From: Weeksellaceae bacterium
Lineage (GTDB): Bacteria; Bacteroidota; Bacteroidia; Flavobacteriales; Weeksellaceae
Direction of reading: 5' to 3'
Assembly (NCBI GenBank): GCA_949788275.1
Contig: OX460916.1
Location: forward strand, 1,798,001-1,862,000
Length of the DNA: 64,000 nucleotides
This document shows, piece after piece, positions 52,923 to 61,257 of this stretch; position 1 is the first letter of the stretch, and every line of letters begins with the position of its first letter. Below the pieces are notes generated by a model that was not told where the DNA came from, searched no databases, and was given only the letters and a program-made list of their open reading frames with translations. The position numbers and the translations under genes are program-made.

Positions 52923-53095
52923 TTTTAAACACTTTCAATTCTCTGATAATAGGTCTTTCCTAAATTTCTATTTGAAGCTTGTTTAAAAAACTAGTAAAGG
53001 ATTAAATCCCTGCATAAGTCTTAAAACTTGGATAGAAGCTAAAAGCGCCTTTACTAGTTGTAATCTTGATTAAACAATACTCTAATTTATTAATC
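52923..53095 (-). ncRNA. Predicted bridge RNA of IS110 copy B
   Basis: Same sequence as in copy A. Target loop closed by 53058-53048 with 53000-52990. Target segments GCTTCTATCC (53039-53030) and GCAGGGAT (53013-53006), donor segments ATAGAAAT (52971-52964) and AGAGA (52944-52940). Confidence 0.78.
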
Positions 53096-53265
53096 TTTTT
53101 TATTTATACAAACCTAAGAGATAGAAGCAATTGTTTGAGCTTTTTGGTGGAGTGAAACGGAACGAAAAGCGAGTGCGGATAGCCCGGCGCGTAGCGGCCG
53201 CCCAAAAAAAATGACCCGTACACCAAAGTCTACGAGTCGTTTCTATTTTAAATACACGTTAGTGT

Positions 53266-53928
53266 TTATGCCGGGTTATAATTTCGTTCACCAAAGATGG
53301 CACTTCCTATGCGCACCATGGTACTTCCTTCTTCGATGGCGATTTGATAATCACCGCTCATCCCCATCGAAAGGATTTGAAGGTCGGGATGAATGATTTG
53401 CATTTGATTGAACGTTGCTTTAAGGGTGGCAAATTCTTGACGAATCTGTGCTTGATCGTCTGTAAAGGTAGCCATCCCCATTAATCCCACCACTTTGACG
53501 TTGGGTAACGCTTGAATTTGGTGGGTTAAGATAGCGGTAATTTCATCGGCATTTAGGCCAAATTTGGTTTCTTCATCAGCGATATCTTTTTGCAATAAAC
53601 AGTGGATAACGCGGTTGTAGCGTGCGGCTTGTTTATTGATTTCTTGGAGTAATCGTAGGCTATCTACCCCGTGAATAAGGTGCACAAATTCGGCCATGTA
53701 TTTGACCTTATTGGTTTGTACATGCCCAATCATATGCCATAGAATATCTTTTGGAAGAACGGCATATTTATCGCTCATTTCTTGAATTTTATTTTCTCCG
53801 AAATGGCGTTGTCCTGCTTGATAAGCTTCCTTTAAAGCCTCGACAGGTTTTGTTTTTGAAACAGCGATAAGGGTTACATTTTCGGGTAACTGCTCATGCA
53901 GGTTTTGAATATTTTCTTGAATGCTCAT
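53266..53928 (-). CDS. YggS/PROSC family PLP homeostasis protein
   Basis: 220 residues, alanine-racemase-like barrel: LIAVSKTKPVEALKEAYQAG with the PLP Lys (near 26), FGENKIQEM, WHMIGHVQTNKVKY and LSMGMSGDYQIAIEEGSTMVRIGSAIFG. It binds pyridoxal phosphate and balances B6 vitamers without a known reaction. It follows the DUF1015 gene by 3 nt; the serC-serA-DUF1015-yggS order groups PLP and serine functions. Confidence 0.93.
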   Translation of the reverse strand: MSIQENIQNLHEQLPENVTLIAVSKTKPVEALKEAYQAGQRHFGENKIQEMSDKYAVLPKDILWHMIGHVQTNKVKYMAEFVHLIHGVDSLRLLQEINKQAARYNRVIHCLLQKDIADEETKFGLNADEITAILTHQIQALPNVKVVGLMGMATFTDDQAQIRQEFATLKATFNQMQIIHPDLQILSMGMSGDYQIAIEEGSTMVRIGSAIFGERNYNPA

Positions 53929-53931
53929 GAA

Positions 53932-55179
53932 TTACTCTTTTAAGTCATAAATCGCAAAACCACTCAATGGTTTAGGTTCAATATACGTGGATTTAGGCGG
54001 CATTTTAAGCCCCAAATCGGCAATGAGTTGTAAATCTTCTACATTGACGGGGTAAAAAGCAAAACCAGCGACATAATCTTGGGTATCGACGGTATTTTTA
54101 AGTTCTTCGATGCCTTCTTTACAGCTGGTACCGTAAACAAAATTGACCCGTTTGTCGTTGCGGGTGTCGTGGATGTTTAAGATGGGTTTAAGCAGAGTTT
54201 CTTCGAACACATAGGTATCTAACTCGCATAAGCCTTCGGTGGTGCATTTTTCTGTTTTGGAATATAAACTGTAAAATGTTTTGTCCAAATACATTAAAAT
54301 ATGGTGTTTTTTGGTAGGAAGAAACAGTTCTTCACCTTTGGGAAGGATGTCGAAATAGTCTTCTAAGCGGGTTAAGAACTCTTGGGTTGTAAGGCCGTTT
54401 AAGTCTTTAATAACGCGGTTATAATCGTTAATAATAAGTTCTTCATTGGACACGAGCATAGCCAAGGTATAGTTGAACGCCTCGTCGCCATAGACTTCGT
54501 CGGTTTCTAACGAGGTTGCGTGAGTGGTGTACTGATCTGAACTCTCCATACGGTGGTGACCATCGGCGATGTAGAGTTGAGGAAGGCGTTCGATGGATTC
54601 TTTCATCTGTTTAATGGTTAATCGGTTATCGACTTTCCATAATAGATGTTGCGATCCGTCTGGATTTTCTATTTTCAGCACGGGGGTTTTGTTCATCTCG
54701 GCATGCATTAACAGATCGACCCTTTGAGCGGGCGGATAGGTTAATAAGACTGGTTCGGCATGAAAATCGACCCCTTTTAAGTATTCGGCGAATAATTCGA
54801 CCCGTTTACTCAAGGTTTCTTCGTGTTTTTTAATGGTATTGTTTCGGTAATCTTCGATATTAACAAGCCCCAATAAGCCTTTTATTTGGCTCCCATTGGG
54901 TTGAATTACTTGATAGATATAGAAAGACGACTTGTCTTGTACCAGTATTTTATTTTTAATATACTCGTCCAAATTTTCTCTTACTTGCAAAAAGCGATTG
55001 GTATCGTTTTGCAAAAGTGGATCGAACGTAGGTTTGATCACATGTAAAAAAGAATGAGCTGTTTGCTTAATATAACTTTCTATTTCCCCTTGGGAATATC
55101 GATCGACAGAGGATGTCACAAATTCTTTTGCGGTGTCTTCTGTTGGACGAATTCCTTTAAAAGGTTTAAATTGAGGCAT
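53932..55179 (-). CDS. DUF1015 family protein
   Basis: 415 residues starting PQFKPFKGIRPTED, with LYIADGHHRMESS (near 205) and LAMLVSNEELIINDYNRV, typical of DUF1015. The DGHHR block looks like a catalytic or nucleotide-binding site, but function is unknown. The gene is often next to serA and serC in this phylum, as here (26 nt from serA). Confidence 0.85.
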   Translation of the reverse strand: MPQFKPFKGIRPTEDTAKEFVTSSVDRYSQGEIESYIKQTAHSFLHVIKPTFDPLLQNDTNRFLQVRENLDEYIKNKILVQDKSSFYIYQVIQPNGSQIKGLLGLVNIEDYRNNTIKKHEETLSKRVELFAEYLKGVDFHAEPVLLTYPPAQRVDLLMHAEMNKTPVLKIENPDGSQHLLWKVDNRLTIKQMKESIERLPQLYIADGHHRMESSDQYTTHATSLETDEVYGDEAFNYTLAMLVSNEELIINDYNRVIKDLNGLTTQEFLTRLEDYFDILPKGEELFLPTKKHHILMYLDKTFYSLYSKTEKCTTEGLCELDTYVFEETLLKPILNIHDTRNDKRVNFVYGTSCKEGIEELKNTVDTQDYVAGFAFYPVNVEDLQLIADLGLKMPPKSTYIEPKPLSGFAIYDLKE

Positions 55180-55205
55180 GAGTTACGATTTGATTAACGA
55201 AAAAT

Positions 55206-56156
55206 TTATAGATCGTAGAATTCTACGATTTGTTGAGCTAGTTCAGTACCAATTCGGTCCTGAGCTTCATCTGTAGAACCAGCGATATGAGGCGATAAGG
55301 ATAAACTTTCGTTCATCAATAATCCCATTTCTGGTTGAGGTTCTTTCTCAAAAACGTCCAATGCAGCAGCAGCGACTTTTCCATTTTCAATGGCGTCTAC
55401 CAATGCTCTTTCATCGACGATACCACCACGAGCGGTGTTGATAATCATCACGCCATCTTTCATTTTCTCGAATTCCTTAGCCCCTAAGATATAGCCTTTT
55501 TGTGAAGGAACATGCAAAGTGATAAAATCGGCCTTTTGTAAAACGTCGTCCATGGAAGTGGTTGAGATTGTAAATGAAAGTTGTTGGCCGTCGAAAAACG
55601 TTAAGTCAATGGTCCGTGTAATGGCTTCTTGATCGTAAACCAAAACGTTCATTCCAAGACCGATGGCTTCTCTTGCCACCTCGACACCAATACGCCCAAA
55701 ACCAATAATTCCGAGTGTTTTACCGCGTAATTCTTGGGCTTTACCAAACGCTTTTTTAAGTCCGTTGAAGTTAGAATCGCCCTCTAACGGCATACTGCGG
55801 TTGGTTTGATGCAAGTTACGAACCATTGAGAATAGGTGAGCCATAACAAATTCGGCCACCGATTGAGAAGATGCCGCTGGGGTATTGATTACTTTAATGT
55901 TTTTTGAATTGGCGTAATCAACATCGATGTTATCGAGTCCCACACCACCACGACCGATTAGTTTTAAGGTGGTTTGATCGATTAATTCTTGACGGACTTT
56001 GGTGGCTGAACGCACCAATAACACTTCGACTTGATGCTCGTTGATGTAATTGGCTAATTGTTCTTGTGCGACATGGATATTCAACACTTCAAACCCTTTG
56101 GCTTCTAAAGCGTCTTGACCTGCTTTAGAAATTCCGTCGTTTGCTAATATTTTCAT
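55206..56156 (-). CDS. serA: D-2-hydroxyacid dehydrogenase, probable D-3-phosphoglycerate dehydrogenase
   Basis: 316 residues. NAD-binding domain LGIIGFGRIGVEVAREA (near 150), substrate-loop LIGRGGVGLDNID, Arg in MIINTARGGIVDE, and catalytic His in SLSPHIAGST. It lacks the C-terminal ACT domain of E. coli SerA. Placed next to serC, so oxidation of 3-phosphoglycerate for serine synthesis is the likely role. Confidence 0.88.
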   Translation of the reverse strand: MKILANDGISKAGQDALEAKGFEVLNIHVAQEQLANYINEHQVEVLLVRSATKVRQELIDQTTLKLIGRGGVGLDNIDVDYANSKNIKVINTPAASSQSVAEFVMAHLFSMVRNLHQTNRSMPLEGDSNFNGLKKAFGKAQELRGKTLGIIGFGRIGVEVAREAIGLGMNVLVYDQEAITRTIDLTFFDGQQLSFTISTTSMDDVLQKADFITLHVPSQKGYILGAKEFEKMKDGVMIINTARGGIVDERALVDAIENGKVAAAALDVFEKEPQPEMGLLMNESLSLSPHIAGSTDEAQDRIGTELAQQIVEFYDL

Positions 56157-56197
56157 GAATTTTTTTTCTTTGATAATTACTTTACGAGAGGTATGGT

Positions 56198-57268
56198 TTA
56201 CCCCATTTTTTGTTCAAGATGCTGCATAACCTCTACGAGAACTTGAACCGATTCTAAAGGCAATGCATTGTACATGGATGCGCGGTACCCCCCTACATCG
56301 CGGTGACCGTTTAATGAATCGACCCCAGCTTGTTTTAACAAAGCATCAAATTCTGTTTTGAGTGCTTCTTGGGTTAGCTTAAAGGTGGCATTCATTTGTG
56401 AACGATCGTCGACATGGGCTGTCCCTTGAAAAAGGCCATTGCGATCGATTTCAGCGTACATCATCTCAGCCTTGGCTGTATTGAGCTTCGCAATCGCTGG
56501 CACTCCTCCTTGCTCTTTTAACCATTGTAAATTAAGCATGACACCATAGATGGCAAGAACCGGCCATGTATTGAATGACGATTCTTTTTTTAGATGGGTG
56601 GCATAGTTTAAATAGTCGGGAATATTTCGTCCTGTTTTTCCCAATAAATCTTTTTGTACAATGGCCACAGCAGAACCTGCTGGTCCCATATTCTTTTGAG
56701 CTCCGGCGTAGATTACACCAAATTGAGCTACATCGATTTCTCTGGATAAGATGTCGGAAGACATATCACAAACCATAGGGACCGGTGATTGGGGAAAAGA
56801 TTTCATCTGGGTACCAAAAATCGTGTTGTTGGATGTACAGTGAAAATAATCGACATCGGTTGGGATGGTATAATCCTTAGGAATTTGGTTGTAATGGTTA
56901 TCGGCAGAAGAGCCAATCACATCAATATCTCCAAATCTTTTTGCTTCTTTAATCGCATTCTCGGCCCATTTACCCGTTTGAAGGTAAGCGGCTTTACCGC
57001 CTTCTTTTAATAAATTATAGGCGATAACTGGAAATTGTAGTGAAGCACCCCCTTGCATAAACAACACGTCGTGGGTATCGGGAACGTTCATTAATTCCTT
57101 TACCAGTGCGCGTGCATTATCCATGACCTCAACAGCATCTTTTCTTCTGTGTGAGATTTCCATGATCGATGTTCCAGAATGATTAAAATCGATACAAGCT
57201 TCCGCCATTTTATCGAAGACCACTTGGGGTAAAATGCATGGACCTGCACTAAAATTATGAATTTTCAT
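56198..57268 (-). CDS. serC: Phosphoserine aminotransferase
   Basis: 356 residues starting KIHNFSAGPCILP, with MEISHR, PLP Lys in YAGAQKNMGPAG (near 190) and the C-terminal GHRDVGGYRASMYNA. Converts 3-phosphohydroxypyruvate to phosphoserine. First gene of the serC-serA-DUF1015-yggS operon. Phosphoserine is also a possible substrate for the cysteate synthase-like enzyme at 58763. Confidence 0.95.
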   Translation of the reverse strand: MKIHNFSAGPCILPQVVFDKMAEACIDFNHSGTSIMEISHRRKDAVEVMDNARALVKELMNVPDTHDVLFMQGGASLQFPVIAYNLLKEGGKAAYLQTGKWAENAIKEAKRFGDIDVIGSSADNHYNQIPKDYTIPTDVDYFHCTSNNTIFGTQMKSFPQSPVPMVCDMSSDILSREIDVAQFGVIYAGAQKNMGPAGSAVAIVQKDLLGKTGRNIPDYLNYATHLKKESSFNTWPVLAIYGVMLNLQWLKEQGGVPAIAKLNTAKAEMMYAEIDRNGLFQGTAHVDDRSQMNATFKLTQEALKTEFDALLKQAGVDSLNGHRDVGGYRASMYNALPLESVQVLVEVMQHLEQKMG

Positions 57269-57363
57269 TGAATTCTGTTTTTGTTTTGTCTAACAAATAT
57301 ACGCAACCTTTTGCTGAATGTTTTGAAATACAGCATTGATTTTAGAATGGATTATAAAAGAAA

Positions 57364-57386
57364 AAGAGCCTCTTGTGGAGGCTCTT
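57364..57386 (-). terminator. Intrinsic terminator of the acyltransferase gene
   Basis: 9-bp stem (57364-57372 with 57378-57386). On the minus strand T-rich sequence follows. Confidence 0.85.
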
Positions 57387-57408
57387 GAACTTAAAAAAAT
57401 ATATTTTC

Positions 57409-58668
57409 TTAGTATTGAGTAAAATCGATATCCAAATCGTGTGCGATTTTCGTATAATAGCCTGCAGCTAATTTATCTTTAATTTCAGCAAACGAATTTA
57501 ACGTATATTCAATATGCTCATCGGTATGAGAAGCGGTAGGAATAATACGGAAAATAATCATTCCTTTTGGAATAACGGGGTATACCACAACCGAGATAAA
57601 GATTCCATAGACCTCTCGCATCTCTCTTGCTAATACAGTAGCTTCAATAGGAGTTCCTTCTAAATAGATTGGCGTAACACAGGTATTTGAATCCCCCAGG
57701 TTGAAACCTCTATCTTTTAATCCTTTTTGAATTTTATTAACGTTGCTCCATAATTTGTTCTTTAATTCTGGATTTTTACGAATTAAATCTAAACGCTTTA
57801 AACCACCAATCACCATAGGCATTGTTAATGATTTAGCGAAGATTTGAGAACGTAAGTTGTATTTTAAGACACGGATAATATCTTTATCACCAGCGATAAA
57901 CGCACCAAAACCAGCCATAGACTTCGCAAAAGTTGAGAAGTAGACATCGATTTGATCTTGACACCCTTGCTCTTCACCAGCACCAGCACCCGTTTGTCCT
58001 AATGTTCCAAAACCATGGGCATCGTCCACCAATAAGCGGAAATCATACGTTGATTTTAAATCACAAATCTCTTTTAATTTCCCTTGCATTCCACGCATTC
58101 CAAAAACACCTTCGGTAATCACTAAGATTCCTCCCCCGGTTTGTTCAGTAATGCGTTGAGCACGTTTTAGGTTTTTCTCTAACGACTCCATATCATTGTG
58201 TTGAAACGTAAAACGTTTCCCCATATGTAGACGAACTCCATCAACGATACACGCATGCGAATCGATATCATAAACAATAACATCATTCTTCGACACTAAA
58301 GCATCAATGGTTGATACCATTCCTTGGTATCCGAAGTTCATTAAATAAGCGGCTTCCTTTTGAACGAATTCGGCTAATTCAACTTCTAATTGCGCGTGAT
58401 AATCTGTTTGTCCAGACATGGCACGAGCACCCATAGGATACGCCATACCATATTGAGCAGCAGCATCAGCATCGGCTTTACGCACTTCAGGATGATTAGC
58501 TAAACCTAAATAGTCGTTAATTGACCATGTGATTACTTTTTTACCTTGGAATTCCATTTCGGGACCAATTTCACCTTTTAGTTGAGGGAAAACATAGTAC
58601 CCTTCACCATAATCGGCAAATTGCCCAAGTGGGCCAGGATTTTGTCTTAAACGTTCAAAAATGTCCAT
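57409..58668 (-). CDS. Alpha-oxoamine synthase, probable cysteate fatty acyltransferase (capnine synthesis)
   Basis: 419 residues, PLP-dependent AOS family: WSINDYLGLANHPEV, DSHACIVDGVRLH, LLVDDAHGFGTLG, PLP Lys in FSTFAKSMAGFG (near 245) and FRIIPTASHTDEHI. Relatives are serine palmitoyltransferase, and in flavobacteria the cysteate acyltransferase that makes 3-ketocapnine, the base of sulfonolipids needed for gliding. The neighbour at 58763 is a cysteine-synthase fold enzyme, which favours cysteate over serine as the amino acid. The substrate is an inference. Confidence 0.78.
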   Translation of the reverse strand: MDIFERLRQNPGPLGQFADYGEGYYVFPQLKGEIGPEMEFQGKKVITWSINDYLGLANHPEVRKADADAAAQYGMAYPMGARAMSGQTDYHAQLEVELAEFVQKEAAYLMNFGYQGMVSTIDALVSKNDVIVYDIDSHACIVDGVRLHMGKRFTFQHNDMESLEKNLKRAQRITEQTGGGILVITEGVFGMRGMQGKLKEICDLKSTYDFRLLVDDAHGFGTLGQTGAGAGEEQGCQDQIDVYFSTFAKSMAGFGAFIAGDKDIIRVLKYNLRSQIFAKSLTMPMVIGGLKRLDLIRKNPELKNKLWSNVNKIQKGLKDRGFNLGDSNTCVTPIYLEGTPIEATVLAREMREVYGIFISVVVYPVIPKGMIIFRIIPTASHTDEHIEYTLNSFAEIKDKLAAGYYTKIAHDLDIDFTQY

Positions 58669-58700
58669 TTTATAAAGTTTATTTTTCTAATTAAACGAAA

Positions 58701-58734
58701 AAAGTAGAAAGATGAAAAATCATCACTCTACTTT
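58701..58734 (-). terminator. Hairpin between the two capnine-type genes
   Basis: AAAGTAGA/TCTACTTT (58701-58708 with 58727-58734) and inner GATGA/TCATC with a small internal loop. On the minus strand a T-run follows, so the upstream gene may end here. Confidence 0.7.
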
Positions 58735-58762
58735 GTATTTTATCTAATGCAATACTGCAAAT

Positions 58763-59800
58763 TTACTTAACATGTTCCACCGTAGCTCTTGACTCTAAGC
58801 CATTTAGTCTACTGTTATTAAAGCCTTCTTCGTTCATCCATTCATCGCTAAAGACCTTGGTCATATAACGGGATCCATGATCGGGATAAAGAATAACCAC
58901 CACCGAGTTTTCATCAAACTCGCCTTGGGCGGCTAGTTGTTTATAGGCTTGTGTAGCAGCTCCTGAAGTATAGCCAGCCATAATACCTTCTTTCAACGCG
59001 ATTTCTCGTGTACGGTATGCTGATTCTTCATCGGTTACTTTTACAAATTTATCCACCACAGAGAAATCTAATGCACCCGGAACCAAATTTTTTCCCATCC
59101 CTTCAATGCGATAAGGATAGATTTCGTTGGGATCCACTTCTCCTGTTTCGTGGTATTTTTTCAAAATTGAACCAAAAGCATCTACCCCAATGATTTGTAT
59201 ATCGGGATTTTTCTCTTTTAAAAATTGAGCACTTCCAGTTAATGTTCCTCCTGTTCCAGTACAACCAATTACATGGGTTACCTTACCGTTGGTTTGTTCC
59301 CACAGTTCAGGTCCGGTTGTTAAGTAATGGGCTTCAGTATTTCCTTGATTGAAGTACTGATTGATATAAACTGAATTAGGCGTTTCGGCCGCAATTCTCT
59401 TCGCCACTTCGTAATACGAACGTGGATCATCAGAAGGGACATTGGCGGGACAAAGAAAAACTTTGGCACCCATGGCCTTTAAGAAGGAGATTTTTTCAGC
59501 TTTTGTTTTATCCGATACGGCTAAAATACATTTATATCCTTTGACAATACTTACCATTGCCACCGAGAAACCAGTATTGCCAGAAGTCGTTTCCACAATG
59601 GTCGCTCCTGGTTTCAACAATCCTTTATTTTCAGCCTCTTCAATGATATGTAATGCTATCCTATCTTTGGTTGAATGTCCGGGGTTATAACACTCTAACT
59701 TTGCATAAGCCTCGCCTGGAATGTCTTGGTTAATTTTGTTTAATCGAACTAAAGGTGTATCACCAATGAGTTCTAAAACGTTGTTATACGTACCAGTCAT
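58763..59800 (-). CDS. PLP-dependent cysteine synthase family enzyme, possible cysteate synthase
   Basis: 345 residues from ATG at 59800; a TTG start at 59830 is ruled out because it lies inside the promoter box. Fold-type [17 protein letters not shown] Lys in [11 protein letters not shown] (CysK has PSGSVKDR here, so the loop is divergent), [13 protein letters not shown] and [11 protein letters not shown]. CysK makes cysteine from O-acetylserine; related cysteate synthases use phosphoserine and sulfite. The divergent Lys loop and adjacency to the acyltransferase favour the second. A plain cysteine or cystathionine enzyme remains possible. Confidence 0.72.
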   Translation of the reverse strand: MTGTYNNVLELIGDTPLVRLNKINQDIPGEAYAKLECYNPGHSTKDRIALHIIEEAENKGLLKPGATIVETTSGNTGFSVAMVSIVKGYKCILAVSDKTKAEKISFLKAMGAKVFLCPANVPSDDPRSYYEVAKRIAAETPNSVYINQYFNQGNTEAHYLTTGPELWEQTNGKVTHVIGCTGTGGTLTGSAQFLKEKNPDIQIIGVDAFGSILKKYHETGEVDPNEIYPYRIEGMGKNLVPGALDFSVVDKFVKVTDEESAYRTREIALKEGIMAGYTSGAATQAYKQLAAQGEFDENSVVVILYPDHGSRYMTKVFSDEWMNEEGFNNSRLNGLESRATVEHVK

Positions 59801-59827
59801 TTCACTAATATTCTTTCTTACAAATGG

Positions 59828-59835
59828 CAAATTTA
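59828..59835 (-). promoter_or_regulatory. -7 box of the cysteine-synthase-like gene
   Basis: TAAATTTG on the minus strand, 27 nt before the ATG at 59800. It overlaps the would-be upstream TTG start at 59830 and so sets the start. Confidence 0.6.
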
Positions 59836-59855
59836 AGAATTTTTAATCAATTGTT

Positions 59856-59893
59856 AAAAATTTAGATTGTTTATTTAATCATTCTAAATTTTT
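59856..59893 (-). terminator. AT-rich hairpin after the GlmU-like gene
   Basis: 11-bp arms (59856-59866 with 59883-59893). On the minus strand it ends in TTTTT, 46 nt after the GlmU-like stop, ahead of the next promoter. Confidence 0.6.
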
Positions 59894-59939
59894 GATGACT
59901 AAAACTTAAGGTTTTGCTAATTGTAATTATTACAGTTAA

Positions 59940-61091
59940 TTATAAATTATATATAGATTCTAAAATACCGATATCCGCTTTTGTAAGCTCGATATTTCTT
60001 CGTTCCATCATTTTCTCTGCGGCTTCACACGCTCTATCAAACGTAAATTTCTCAGCATCTTTATTTCCGCCCCAACTAAAGTGTTCAACCTTATTGGGTG
60101 GGAAACCCGCTTGAAAAATATTGGCCGATACTCCAACAACCGTTCCAGTATTGAATTGGGTATTAATGGCTGATTTTGCAAAATCACCCATAATTAGTCC
60201 ACAAAATTGCAATCCTGTTGGTATAAAACGTTGTTCTTTGTAATGCCATAACTTCACTTGCGCATAGTTATTCTTTAGGTTAGACGTATTGGTATCGGCC
60301 CCTAAATTACACCATTCACCAATGACCGAATTTCCTAAAAATCCATCATGTCCTTTATTGGAATAAGCTTGCAGGATCGCGTTATTAAGCTCACCCCCTA
60401 CCTTACAATATGGTCCGATGGTACAGTCTGGATAAATTTTCGATCCCATATTAATCTTCCCATGATCACAAAGCGCTAGACTTCCTCTAATCATAGACCC
60501 TTCCATAATTTCAGCGTCTTTTCCAATATATATTGGTCCAGCTGATGCGTTCAAGATAGCAAATTCTACCTTAGCACCGGCTTCTAAAAATATATTTTCT
60601 GGAAAAAGCACCTGATTGGTGGGGGAGATTGGCTGAGATTGGCGTCCCTTGGTTAAAAGATCAAAATCGAACCGAATCGCTGCATCGTTGTGGGTAAATA
60701 AATCCCAAGCATGAAAAATGGTTAAAGGTTTTCCAGAAACCGCTACGATTTCCATATCGTCGTTCTGCTGTGGTGTAGACTCACCTGTTTTACAAGCGAC
60801 TATTTGCCCTTCAAAAACAAGGTTTTGGCCCACTTCAAGCCCTTTAATCTGTTCAACTAAGTCATGGTTTGGAAAAAAACAAGGATTAATAAATGTGTTT
60901 TCATCGTTAAAATTGGGAAAGAACTTCTCCGAGAGGTAAGCTTCTGTTAAAAAAGAAACCTTGGCTTGCAAGAGCTTCTCCCATCGTTCAGCAAAGGTCA
61001 GTACCCCCATTCTTAATTGGCCTACTGGTTTGGTGAACGTTAACGGCAAAAAGTTATCTCGGTATTCCCTATCAAAAAGAATCACATTCAT
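59940..61091 (-). CDS. GlmU-like putative sugar nucleotidyltransferase with hexapeptide repeats
   Basis: 383 residues. The N-terminal part (MNVILFDREYRDNFLPLTFTKPVGQLRMG) resembles a nucleotidyltransferase domain but lacks the usual GGxGTR loop. About 180-345 is a left-handed beta-helix with hexapeptide units (AGPIYIGKDAEIMEGSMIRG, IGPYCKVGGELNNAI, SNKGHDGFLGNSVIGEW). This is the Bacteroidota 'GlmU family' protein of unclear substrate. The missing loop raises doubt about nucleotidyl transfer. Confidence 0.82.
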   Translation of the reverse strand: MNVILFDREYRDNFLPLTFTKPVGQLRMGVLTFAERWEKLLQAKVSFLTEAYLSEKFFPNFNDENTFINPCFFPNHDLVEQIKGLEVGQNLVFEGQIVACKTGESTPQQNDDMEIVAVSGKPLTIFHAWDLFTHNDAAIRFDFDLLTKGRQSQPISPTNQVLFPENIFLEAGAKVEFAILNASAGPIYIGKDAEIMEGSMIRGSLALCDHGKINMGSKIYPDCTIGPYCKVGGELNNAILQAYSNKGHDGFLGNSVIGEWCNLGADTNTSNLKNNYAQVKLWHYKEQRFIPTGLQFCGLIMGDFAKSAINTQFNTGTVVGVSANIFQAGFPPNKVEHFSWGGNKDAEKFTFDRACEAAEKMMERRNIELTKADIGILESIYNL

Positions 61092-61257
61092 TGTTGGTTG
61101 TATTTGGTAGGCAAATTTATAAATTAATTTTTTATAACTCCATAGAATCGGTATAGATTCTTTGAAAGTAACGACCTAAAATAAATCATTGAAAACATTT
61201 GGTCGGTGAGCTAGTCTATGCTTAATTTTAGACACATTTTTTAATAAACATTTTCTT

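Larger units (their letters stand above)
51783..53122 (-). mobile_element. IS110-family insertion sequence, copy B
   Basis: The sequence is the same as copy A (offset 32453), inserted at the same point of the same kind of repeat and in the same orientation. GAT is at both ends (51783-51785 and 53120-53122). Confidence 0.92.
51775..53203 (-). repeat. Dispersed intergenic repeat, copy R-B, interrupted by IS110 copy B
   Basis: On the minus strand GGGCGGCCGC starts at 53203, GCTTCTATC ends at 53120, and after the IS the repeat ends CCTGCCGC at 51775. Its centre (53123-53180) is the same subtype as R-A but with small differences next to GAAACGG, which shows that these bases belong to the repeat and not to the IS. 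It lies 63 nt after the yggS stop, same orientation. Confidence 0.85.
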
